Source of the DNA: an uncultured Saprospiraceae bacterium
Lineage (GTDB): Bacteria; Bacteroidota; Bacteroidia; Chitinophagales; Saprospiraceae
DNA: 8,006 bases
Reading direction: 5' to 3'
NCBI GenBank assembly: GCA_937864255.1
Contig: CALMIT010000222.1
Span: forward strand, 1 to 8,006
This document shows positions 1-5,748 of the stretch, in pieces. A program made the position numbers and the translations under genes. Under the pieces are notes generated by a model. It was given only the letters and a program-made list of their open reading frames with translations, had not been told where the DNA came from and searched no databases. Within the stretch, counting starts at the first letter, position 1. The number at the start of each line of letters is the position of its first letter.

Positions 1-573
1 GCCGTCGCGCGCACCGGCAAAACGTTGCAAAACAACCGAGGGACGCATCAACGCCAAATCAAGCGGCGCTCCACACAAAAAAAGTCCCGAAATCTCCGAT
101 TGTGTGCTTCCGATTTTATTGAGTTCGTTTTCATTGTAATACAAATGCGCGGCCAGATTTCCACCCGCCGACATACCGCCGACAAGCAGCGGCAGCCCAT
201 CCATTTTTTTATTTCTTACCAGTTCCAGCACTTTTTTGAAAGCCAGCGAAATATCCTCGCGCATGTGCAGATAGTTGAAAAAAGGAATTCGACGATAAGT
301 CGGAAGCACTACCCAAAATCCTTCTTCCAAAAATAACTGCGCATTGGCGCGAAACATTTCGGGATGCCCGAACCGCCAGCCGCCGCCATGAAAATACATC
401 ATGAGTCCTTTCGGGATTTCTGATCCGGCAGGTTTTAAAAGTAAAAAATATTGATGCGGGTGCGGGCCAAAAGCAATTTTTGACTCGTCAAATGCTGCCC
501 GTTTTACCTGAAGCACTTTTTGCCAGTAAAAAGGCAGGTGCATAATTTCGTGAAGTGGCGTACCTTTTATCAT
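1..573 (-). CDS. alpha/beta-hydrolase (esterase/lipase, HSL-like), N-terminal part
   Basis: This is an open frame of 191 codons from an ATG at 573 to the window edge, so the C-terminus is missing. Residues 62-66 read HGGGW, the oxyanion-hole motif of hormone-sensitive-lipase-like and BD-FAE-like carboxylester hydrolases. Residues 133-137 read GMSAG, the nucleophile elbow G-x-S-x-G with Ser135 as expected nucleophile, followed by GNLAAHL as in this family. The catalytic Asp and His would lie beyond the edge. No signal peptide is visible (it starts MIKGTPLHEIMH), so a cytoplasmic enzyme acting on small esters is likely, but the substrate cannot be told. It is divergent from the DUF6794-like gene. 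The upstream bases are A/T-rich with no Shine-Dalgarno. Family assignment is firm; a feruloyl-esterase-like or kynurenine-formamidase-like role is possible. Confidence 0.9.
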   Translation of the reverse strand, partial: MIKGTPLHEIMHLPFYWQKVLQVKRAAFDESKIAFGPHPHQYFLLLKPAGSEIPKGLMMYFHGGGWRFGHPEMFRANAQLFLEEGFWVVLPTYRRIPFFNYLHMREDISLAFKKVLELVRNKKMDGLPLLVGGMSAGGNLAAHLYYNENELNKIGSTQSEISGLFLCGAPLDLALMRPSVVLQRFAGARDG

Positions 574-649
574 CTTAATTTTTAAAACCCTTCAATTTTG
601 AAAAAAATTATTGAAATTGCTGTGGTTTTAGTGGAGACGCATTTTTTAC

Positions 650-657
650 CAAAAATA
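650..657 (-). promoter_or_regulatory. candidate -7 promoter element for the hydrolase gene
   Basis: On the minus strand the bases read TATTTTTG, an exact match to the Bacteroidota -7 consensus TAnnTTTG, ending 76 bases before the hydrolase ATG. There is no well-spaced TTTG -33 element: a TTG lies 16 bases upstream (674-676) and a TTTG 26 bases upstream (684-687). The element would lie inside the neighbouring gene if that gene started at 598, but between the genes if it starts at 664. Weak, since such 6-of-6 matches occur by chance in A/T-rich DNA. Confidence 0.3.
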
Positions 658-663
658 ATTCAA

Positions 664-1206
664 TTGGAAAGAGCAATCATTTTCAAATTTTTATTTCCGG
701 TACTTTTTTTGGGCGCAAATACTCTGACTGGTCAGCAAGGACCTCCGAAAACAAAGGAGGAATATCAAAAAATGTACGAATCAAGAATTCAAAAAGAAGT
801 TTTGAACGGCGTATATATCCCTAAAGACCTCGGCGACGCTTTTGCTCAACTCAACCAAAAAATAGACGCAACCTCAAAGCAAAAATTCAAAAGTTTGCCG
901 GAGGAGGAAGCCGCGCGCAAATTACATTTCAGTCTCGGCAGGTGGATGGTCGTTAACTGGAGTTTTTATGAAGGCTCCAGATTTTCTGACTTTCTGAAAA
1001 AAACAGGCATCACTCACCCCGACGATATGGCGCAATTTGTCATGATCACATATCACCGCTACCTGAATCAGACACCGCTGGATGTCAAACCTTTGGTGGA
1101 AAAATTCCAGGCTTCGCGCAAGGAAGAATTGGAAAATCGAACGAAGAATGGTACGATTTTGCACGAAGAAAAAAGGAAACGGGAACCAAAAGACGGCGAA
1201 CGTTAA
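664..1206 (+). CDS. secreted DUF6794-like protein of unknown function
   Basis: The frame is open from 586 with possible TTG starts at 598 (202 residues) and 664 (180 residues); no ATG occurs before 772. I prefer 664: the protein then starts with a compact signal peptide, a charged ERAIIFK region, the hydrophobic FLFPVLFLGA and a likely cut before QQGPP. It also leaves 90 bases, not 24, for two divergent promoters. From 598 the signal segment would carry an odd 22-residue extension. The mature part looks like DUF6794: IPKDL at 52-56, a LHFSLGRWM...NW stretch at 87-99, HPDDM at 118-122 and YHRYLN at 130-135. I recall this pattern from small Bacteroidota proteins with no known role, and could not confirm it by search. 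The tail is strongly charged (Lys/Arg/Glu). It is probably periplasmic. It ends tail to tail with the next gene. Confidence 0.8.
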   Translation: MERAIIFKFLFPVLFLGANTLTGQQGPPKTKEEYQKMYESRIQKEVLNGVYIPKDLGDAFAQLNQKIDATSKQKFKSLPEEEAARKLHFSLGRWMVVNWSFYEGSRFSDFLKKTGITHPDDMAQFVMITYHRYLNQTPLDVKPLVEKFQASRKEELENRTKNGTILHEEKRKREPKDGER

Positions 1207-1209
1207 AAG

Positions 1210-3594
1210 CTAATTTTTTATCAGTTTAATTACTTTTTGCGCGCCGTTTTGGGTGGTGATTTTTGCAAAATAAACTCCCTTTTGAAAATTCCTGCCTATT
1301 GCCGTCAAACCGTTTTGCCGGTCAAGTTTTTCTGCATGTACCAACTGCCCCAGTCCGTTAAAAACTTTCAATTCTGCGGTTTCGGTATTGATTGGAAGTT
1401 CGTACTCAATGTAAAAAAACGAGGACGCAGGATTCGGATAAACCGCCATTTTAAACAATTCGGGAACAAAGTTATCCGTCGAAGTCGCTGCTTCGTCTCG
1501 AACCAAAAAACCATCCACAGCCGCCTCAACCAAATGTCCGCGGTTTGTCTGGTCGCTTGTTTCAAAAACAACCTTCATATCGCTCGTAATGTCCAGAAAG
1601 TCCGAAAGCCTTATTTCGGATTTTTTCCACTCGGGTTGGTTACCGGCAATTTTTTTCAGCACCACCGTATCGCTGCCATTGCTGCACGAAATTGTCAAAG
1701 TATCATTGATATTTCCCGAACCTTGCGTACCGCCGCCATTGGCAAACCAGGAGTAAAAAGTCAGAACGGGTTTTTCGTACCCGGTTAAATCCATTTTTGG
1801 TGACTCCAAAAACACGCTGCCGCTGTCCACATCGTCCGATCCGGCGTCGCCGCCGCCGTTGCCGGTCACATAGCACTGGTCGCCAAAATCGCCGGGCAAA
1901 TCCTCGCCGGGATTGTATGTCTCATTGTCAAAAATTGTAGCGACGGGTTTTCCTCTTTCCCAAAATCCCGAACTCGCTCTGCTATCAGCAGTTGAACTCC
2001 ATCCGAGATCAAAAATAAAATCGTCTTTGTAGCCGGGTTTGAGTTTTTGTGTAAACGAGGTATTGCCATTTATGGCGACGTTGAAAGAACTTTCGTGATA
2101 GCCCCATTTTCCGACTATTATTTCCTGATTTCCGTAAAAATAGTCCGTGATCGAAATTCGTCCGTCGGCTGAAGTCGTACGTGTAAAAGTCGTATCACTA
2201 TTTTCAATAAAAATTTCAGCCCCGGCTACCGGCAAATCAGTGGATTCATCCAAAATCAAACCGCTGAGCGTGAGTAAATTGAGGGGTTTCAGACTCACAT
2301 TCAAAATGGTAAGCTCGCCATTCGACAAATCCACCCGGACCGTTTTGGGTTCATATCTCTGTTTTGTAAAAGTGACCTCAAAAGTACCCGCCAATGCCTG
2401 TCCGGTTTGGTATTTCCCATTCACATCCGTGTTTGTAAAATTAGCCTGCGCAGAGTTGATTTTCACATCTACGTCCTGCAATAATTTGCCTGTTCCCTCT
2501 TCGGTGACCACGCCCTCCAACCAGCAGGCGCGCACATAATTGGGCGCTAAAACATACAAGCCGCTATTGATATCCGATATCAAAACAATACCTGACGGCA
2601 AAAAAGGATAAGCGCCCCAAGCTCCGTTGAACCCGCCCTCATTTCCAAAAAATGAATCAAAATTGCCTACCTCGATCAAATTTGAGGGGCGCGAAGCATC
2701 TACCACGATGCCTCCGTCAGTGTAGTAACTGATAATCAACCAATCCTGCCAGACATGCACATTATGCGGAATCACTCCGTCGTCCAAAGTGAGGACAGGT
2801 CGAAAATCGTCCAGTAACCTGATATTGTCCAAATCTGAAATATCGTAGGCGCCGACTGGTGCATTGGGTCGCTCGTCGGTAGTAAAGATGGTCATCCCAT
2901 CATCAGATAACCAGGTATTGTGCGTAAAATCGGCGGTAGTTTTATGACCGGCTAAAAATTCGGGATTTGCTTTATCGGTCACGTCATAGACGGCAAAACG
3001 GCCTCTATAAATTTCCGAACTATAAAGCCTGTTGTCACGCGCATAAACGTCATGCGAATAAAAAGAAGGACCCCAGCCCACAACTTCCGGCTGCCCCGGT
3101 TTTGAAAAAACGTCCACATAAATGACGCCGCCATTATTCAGATTACAGCCGGCAAGATAACAGTAGCCGTATTCGTCTATGTACAAATTGTGGCAGGTAT
3201 TCAATTGGCCGCCAAAAGCGGAAATCTGTGGCTGCCAGTCAAAATGATCCACGGCAACAGGCAGATTGGTCATATTTATCACCAACACTCCGTTTGAAGT
3301 TTCATTCGTCACGTAAGCATAGTAGCCCCAGGTTTTGATGTCGCGCCAGGTAGAGCGCGGTCCAGGAATGAAAGCTACTTCCGTTATGTTTTCGGGATCG
3401 GCAAGGCTGACAATAGAAACGCCGTTTCGCAAACCTACAATAGCATATTCCACGCCCGTGCCGGGATGTTTCCAGCCCCACACATCGTTCAGGTCTTCAC
3501 TGTATTCTATCTTGTCCAAAAGCCGCATATTCAATTGCGCTTCCATCGAAAAATACGCACACAGGAAGCACATCACAAAGAGTAATTTTTTCAT
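1210..3594 (-). CDS. secreted choice-of-anchor B beta-propeller protein with T9SS sorting domain
   Basis: The 794-residue protein starts with a signal peptide (MKKLLFVMCFLCAYFSMEAQ, likely cut before Gln20). Residues about 30-350 form LVIVD-type propeller repeats of the choice-of-anchor B family, with blades marked by WG or His/Arg-Asn/Asp pairs. Residues about 356-437 and 442-520 are two carboxypeptidase-regulatory-like beta-sandwiches, each with the usual G-x-V/I...A...T/S-x-x-x-G pattern. Residues about 524-700 look like a jelly-roll domain seen in Bacteroidota secreted proteins (GFWERGKPV, YVTGNGGG, GSDDVDSG). Residues about 710-794 are a type A T9SS sorting domain with YPNP at 719-722, GxVYFAKI-like strand at 773-779 and a basic end (KVIKLIKN). 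It should cross the outer membrane by T9SS and be released or anchored at the surface. No enzymatic motif is visible. It follows the thioesterase gene by 92 bases. Confidence 0.93.
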   Translation of the reverse strand: MKKLLFVMCFLCAYFSMEAQLNMRLLDKIEYSEDLNDVWGWKHPGTGVEYAIVGLRNGVSIVSLADPENITEVAFIPGPRSTWRDIKTWGYYAYVTNETSNGVLVINMTNLPVAVDHFDWQPQISAFGGQLNTCHNLYIDEYGYCYLAGCNLNNGGVIYVDVFSKPGQPEVVGWGPSFYSHDVYARDNRLYSSEIYRGRFAVYDVTDKANPEFLAGHKTTADFTHNTWLSDDGMTIFTTDERPNAPVGAYDISDLDNIRLLDDFRPVLTLDDGVIPHNVHVWQDWLIISYYTDGGIVVDASRPSNLIEVGNFDSFFGNEGGFNGAWGAYPFLPSGIVLISDINSGLYVLAPNYVRACWLEGVVTEEGTGKLLQDVDVKINSAQANFTNTDVNGKYQTGQALAGTFEVTFTKQRYEPKTVRVDLSNGELTILNVSLKPLNLLTLSGLILDESTDLPVAGAEIFIENSDTTFTRTTSADGRISITDYFYGNQEIIVGKWGYHESSFNVAINGNTSFTQKLKPGYKDDFIFDLGWSSTADSRASSGFWERGKPVATIFDNETYNPGEDLPGDFGDQCYVTGNGGGDAGSDDVDSGSVFLESPKMDLTGYEKPVLTFYSWFANGGGTQGSGNINDTLTISCSNGSDTVVLKKIAGNQPEWKKSEIRLSDFLDITSDMKVVFETSDQTNRGHLVEAAVDGFLVRDEAATSTDNFVPELFKMAVYPNPASSFFYIEYELPINTETAELKVFNGLGQLVHAEKLDRQNGLTAIGRNFQKGVYFAKITTQNGAQKVIKLIKN

Positions 3595-3686
3595 TTCCGG
3601 TAGTAATTTTTTTGAGTAGTAAAGCCGAATTATTAATCAAAAAGGGCGACAAAGAAACACAAAGCAGCTAATTAAAATTCTTAATT
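3595..3686. other. short intergenic region upstream of the anchor-B gene
   Basis: These 92 bases separate the thioesterase stop from the anchor-B start. On the minus strand they hold TTTG repeats (around 3650-3653 and 3660-3663) that could serve as -33 elements, but no good TAnnTTTG follows; the nearest candidate, TAATTCGG at about 3627-3634, misses two bases. An A/T-only inverted repeat (AATTAA/TTAATT) just after the thioesterase stop is too weak to call a terminator. The anchor-B gene may therefore be read from the upstream operon or from a promoter I cannot recognise. Confidence 0.4.
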
Positions 3687-4109
3687 TCAACGATCAATAA
3701 CGGCAACAGTCAAACGGCTGACACAAGTAAGCTGACCGTTTTCGTCGCTGATATCTATTTGCCAAACGTGGATTGTGCGACCGATTCTGACGGGATAAAC
3801 TTTTCCAAAAACAAAGCCGCTTTTTACAGCTTTCAGGTGGTTGGCGTTGATTTCGAGTCCGACGACCGCTTGCTTGCCGAAGTTTTCCAGACACAAGGTG
3901 GAAGCTACGCTGCCGAGCGTCTCGGCCAGCGTCACGTTCGCGCCGCCGTGAAGCAGGCGCATGGGTTGCACGGTACGGTGATCCACCGGCATTTTGGCGA
4001 TCAAATAATCGTCGCCGGCCTCCGTGAATTCGATTCCGATATGTTCCACCATTGTGTCAGCACTCAATTTTTGGAGCATTTCAATGTCGGGCTTTGCTTT
4101 CCAAATCAT
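3687..4109 (-). CDS. hotdog-fold acyl-CoA thioesterase (PaaI/MenI-YdiI type)
   Basis: The 140-residue protein is full length for a single hotdog domain. The core LHGGANVTLAETLGS (53-67) is the signature of the PaaI/YdiI branch, with Glu63 as expected catalytic carboxylate. Gln48, His54, Gly55 and Glu63 fall at the same numbers as the active-site residues I recall for E. coli YdiI (MenI), and VVGLEINANHLKA and IHVWQIDISDENG later in the chain also resemble that protein. MenI removes CoA from 1,4-dihydroxy-2-naphthoyl-CoA in menaquinone synthesis, which fits a Bacteroidota cell, but these enzymes are promiscuous and no other men gene is in view, so the substrate remains inference. The enzyme is cytoplasmic and probably a tetramer, as in the family. 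Its ATG lies 2 bases after the miaA stop, indicating co-transcription and perhaps translational coupling. Confidence 0.9.
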   Translation of the reverse strand: MIWKAKPDIEMLQKLSADTMVEHIGIEFTEAGDDYLIAKMPVDHRTVQPMRLLHGGANVTLAETLGSVASTLCLENFGKQAVVGLEINANHLKAVKSGFVFGKVYPVRIGRTIHVWQIDISDENGQLTCVSRLTVAVIDR

Positions 4110-4111
4110 AA

Positions 4112-4636
4112 TCAGGTTTTTAATTTTTCCTCAATGTATTGAAGAATGTTTTCGAAATCTTCGGGGTGAAAACTCGTCCAATTGCCATATTTCTTAAACC
4201 AAGTGGCTTGCCGTTTTGCATAGTTGCGACTGTGCTGCTTTATTTTTTCGATGGCTTCCGGCAAAGTCATTTTTTCATCCATCCAGTCAAAAAGTTCCTG
4301 ATAACCAACAGTTTGTAAAGCCTGACAGTTTTTGTACGAATAAAATTTTCGAGCTTCTCCCACCAGTCCTTTCACTATCATCTCGTCCACGCGGCTGTCA
4401 ATACGCGCGTACAATTCCGTCCTCGGCAACTCAAGCAAAATATATACAGGCTGAAAAAAACGCAGCGGTTTTTGTCGCCCCTGAAAGGCAGAAAAAGGCA
4501 TTCTGCTCGCGCGGATAACCGACAAGGCGCGAATAAATCGCGCGGGATTATTCAAATCTATTTTTTGAAAAGTAGCCGGATCTTTCATTTTCAGTTCTTC
4601 CCGAAGCGGCGCAAGTCCTTCATTTTGAAACTGCAT
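4112..4636 (-). CDS. miaA: miaA 3' fragment as read
   Basis: This 174-residue frame is the C-terminal part of MiaA. The ATG at 4636 is an internal methionine of the intact protein (following E-E-L-E), not a natural start; the conserved frame extends upstream to about 4707. It holds the NNPARFIRAL segment, the VGYQEL motif and the RNYAKRQATWFKK helix typical of the family. Without the P-loop it cannot catalyse transfer. Confidence 0.75.
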   Translation of the reverse strand: MQFQNEGLAPLREELKMKDPATFQKIDLNNPARFIRALSVIRASRMPFSAFQGRQKPLRFFQPVYILLELPRTELYARIDSRVDEMIVKGLVGEARKFYSYKNCQALQTVGYQELFDWMDEKMTLPEAIEKIKQHSRNYAKRQATWFKKYGNWTSFHPEDFENILQYIEEKLKT

Positions 4637-4701
4637 TTCCAGTTCTTCCCGGATTTTTTTGGGAACTTCCGGGAAATCGTCCAGTCCCTCACAAACGGCT
4701 T

Positions 4702-5031
4702 TTATGTAAAACCGGAGCCGCCCGCCAGTATCGCGTAGTCTTTTTTTTGAAAAATATTTTTTAAAATTTCCAGCGCCTGCATCTCAAAATCACCGACGCT
4801 AAATGTAGCATCCGGTTCCAGAAAATCAACAAAATGATGCCTGACCAAAGCCAGTTCGTTGGGTTCAGGCTTGGCGGTGCCGATATCAAGTCCTTTATAA
4901 AATTGCCTGCTGTCGGCACTCAAAATTTCGGTATCAAAATGGCGTGCAAGTCTGATGGCGAGTTTTGATTTTCCGGTAGCAGTGGCGCCGCCGATGACAA
5001 TAAGCCGTTTTTTTGCAGATGCTTCGCTCAA
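4702..5031 (-). CDS. miaA: miaA 5' fragment (P-loop half) as read
   Basis: This is the portion actually read from the TTG start: 109 residues, ending two residues after AGGSG with F-T and a TAA. It keeps the nucleotide-binding P-loop and the tRNA-recognition DSRQ segment but lacks the tRNA-binding insertion and the C-terminal helices, so it should not be active alone. It begins 27 bases after the trmD stop. Confidence 0.8.
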   Translation of the reverse strand: MSEASAKKRLIVIGGATATGKSKLAIRLARHFDTEILSADSRQFYKGLDIGTAKPEPNELALVRHHFVDFLEPDATFSVGDFEMQALEILKNIFQKKDYAILAGGSGFT

Positions 5032-5058
5032 AATTATTTCGAATTAATATCTTTCAAC

Positions 5059-5748
5059 TTATTGAAAATCAGAGTCTTTTAATAAATCGGGCCGGCGGTT
5101 CTTCGTCCTTTCCAACGACTGTTCGAATCGCCATGCTTCGATTTTGGCTTCATGTCCGGAAAGTAAAATATCGGGTACTTTCCAACCCCTGAATTCTGCC
5201 GGACGCGTATAGACCGGCGGCGCCAGCAGGTTGTCCTGAAAAGAATCAAAAAGTGCGGAAGTTTCATCATTCAGCACCCCCGGAATCAAACGTCCGATAG
5301 CGTCCGTAACCACCGCAGCAGCCAACTCGCCTCCCGACAAAACATAATCGCCGATACTGATTTCGAGGGTAATAAAATGCTGCCGAATGCGCTCGTCAAC
5401 GCCTTTGTAATGCCCGCAGAGCAGCATCAAATTACCTTTCAGCGAAAGCTGATTGGCCATTTTTTGATCAAACAGTTTACCATCCGGCGTGAGGTAAATG
5501 ACTTCGTCGTAAGTACGTTCAGATTGCAGTTTTTCAATACAATTGGCCACCGGTTCTACCATCATCACCATCCCCGCGCCGCCGCCAAATTGGTAATCAT
5601 CCAATTGCTGGTGCCTGCCCAAACCAAATGACCGGAGATCGTGTACAACGACTTCCAAAAGTCCGCGATCCTGCGCCCTTTTCAAAATCGAGTGTGAAAA
5701 AGGACCGGAAAGCAATTCGGGCAAAACGGTAATAATATCAATTCTCAT
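5059..5748 (-). CDS. trmD: tRNA (guanine-N1-)-methyltransferase
   Basis: TrmD methylates N1 of G37 using S-adenosylmethionine and prevents +1 frameshifting; it is a cytoplasmic SPOUT-class dimer. From the ATG at 5748 the protein has 229 residues and begins MRIDIITVLPEL, the usual TrmD opening; a TTG two codons upstream (5754) is less likely. The FGGGAGMVM loop (54-62), CGHYKGVDER (111-120) and SIGDYVLSGGELA (131-143) form the trefoil-knot cofactor site. Arg153 and Asp168 (in DSF) match the positions of the catalytic Arg and Asp of other TrmD proteins, and PPVYTRP is at 177-183. Its first 11 bases overlap the end of surE. AGGTGAT lies 5 bases before the ATG and matches the anti-Shine-Dalgarno region, unusual here. 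The gene is separate from the rpsP-rimM-trmD-rplS operon of other bacteria. Confidence 0.97.
   Translation of the reverse strand: MRIDIITVLPELLSGPFSHSILKRAQDRGLLEVVVHDLRSFGLGRHQQLDDYQFGGGAGMVMMVEPVANCIEKLQSERTYDEVIYLTPDGKLFDQKMANQLSLKGNLMLLCGHYKGVDERIRQHFITLEISIGDYVLSGGELAAAVVTDAIGRLIPGVLNDETSALFDSFQDNLLAPPVYTRPAEFRGWKVPDILLSGHEAKIEAWRFEQSLERTKNRRPDLLKDSDFQ

Larger units (their letters stand above)
4112..5031 (-). pseudogene. miaA: tRNA dimethylallyltransferase, interrupted by a one-base frameshift
   Basis: MiaA transfers a dimethylallyl group to N6 of A37 in tRNAs reading UNN codons. The N-terminal half has the P-loop GATATGKS (15-22), SADSRQFYKGLDIGTAKP (38-55), HHFVDF (65-70) and AGGSG (103-107). 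The frame then reads GGT TTT ACA TAA and stops at 4702. Removing one base upstream of TAC restores the known continuation: Y-I-K-A-V-C-E-G-L-D-D-F-P follows directly in the other frame, and that frame stays open and conserved to the stop at 4112 (NNPARFIRAL, VGYQELFDW, RNYAKRQATWFKK). Adding one base gives 306 residues, a normal MiaA length. The missing base lies in or next to the T run at 4708-4711. The start must be TTG at 5031, since an in-frame stop lies 15 bases before it and no ATG precedes the P-loop. Either a recent null mutation or a sequence error. Confidence 0.93.

Noticed and set aside
25..336. A plus-strand open frame of about 100 codons
   Set aside because: It lies opposite the hydrolase frame, which carries the HGGGW and GMSAG motifs and is open to the window edge; the plus-strand product is rich in Arg/Gln/Phe with no recognisable family.
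1237..1788. A 183-codon plus-strand open frame inside the anchor-B gene
   Set aside because: It lies opposite the T9SS sorting and jelly-roll domains, which are clearly coding; the product is Cys/Lys/Arg-rich and looks like a shadow.
3660..3690. A/T-only inverted repeat (AATTAA/TTAATT) after the thioesterase stop as terminator
   Set aside because: The stem has no G/C pair and no following T tract on the minus strand.
4592..4651. 12-base direct repeat CAGTTCTTCCCG at 4592 and 4640, 48 bases apart
   Set aside because: Both copies encode R-E-E-L in the same frame of miaA, so codon reuse explains it; no sign of a repeat element.
4690..4760. Programmed ribosomal frameshifting as a normal mode of miaA expression
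   Set aside because: The site (GGT TTT ACA) is not a canonical slippery heptamer, no stimulatory structure is evident, and no miaA is known to use frameshifting. A mutation or sequence error is simpler.
5158..5183. Perfect 8-base inverted repeat (GGAAAGTA / TACTTTCC, 10-base loop) inside trmD
   Set aside because: It lies in a conserved coding stretch (around the residues GWKVPDILLSG) with no tract after it; most likely chance.
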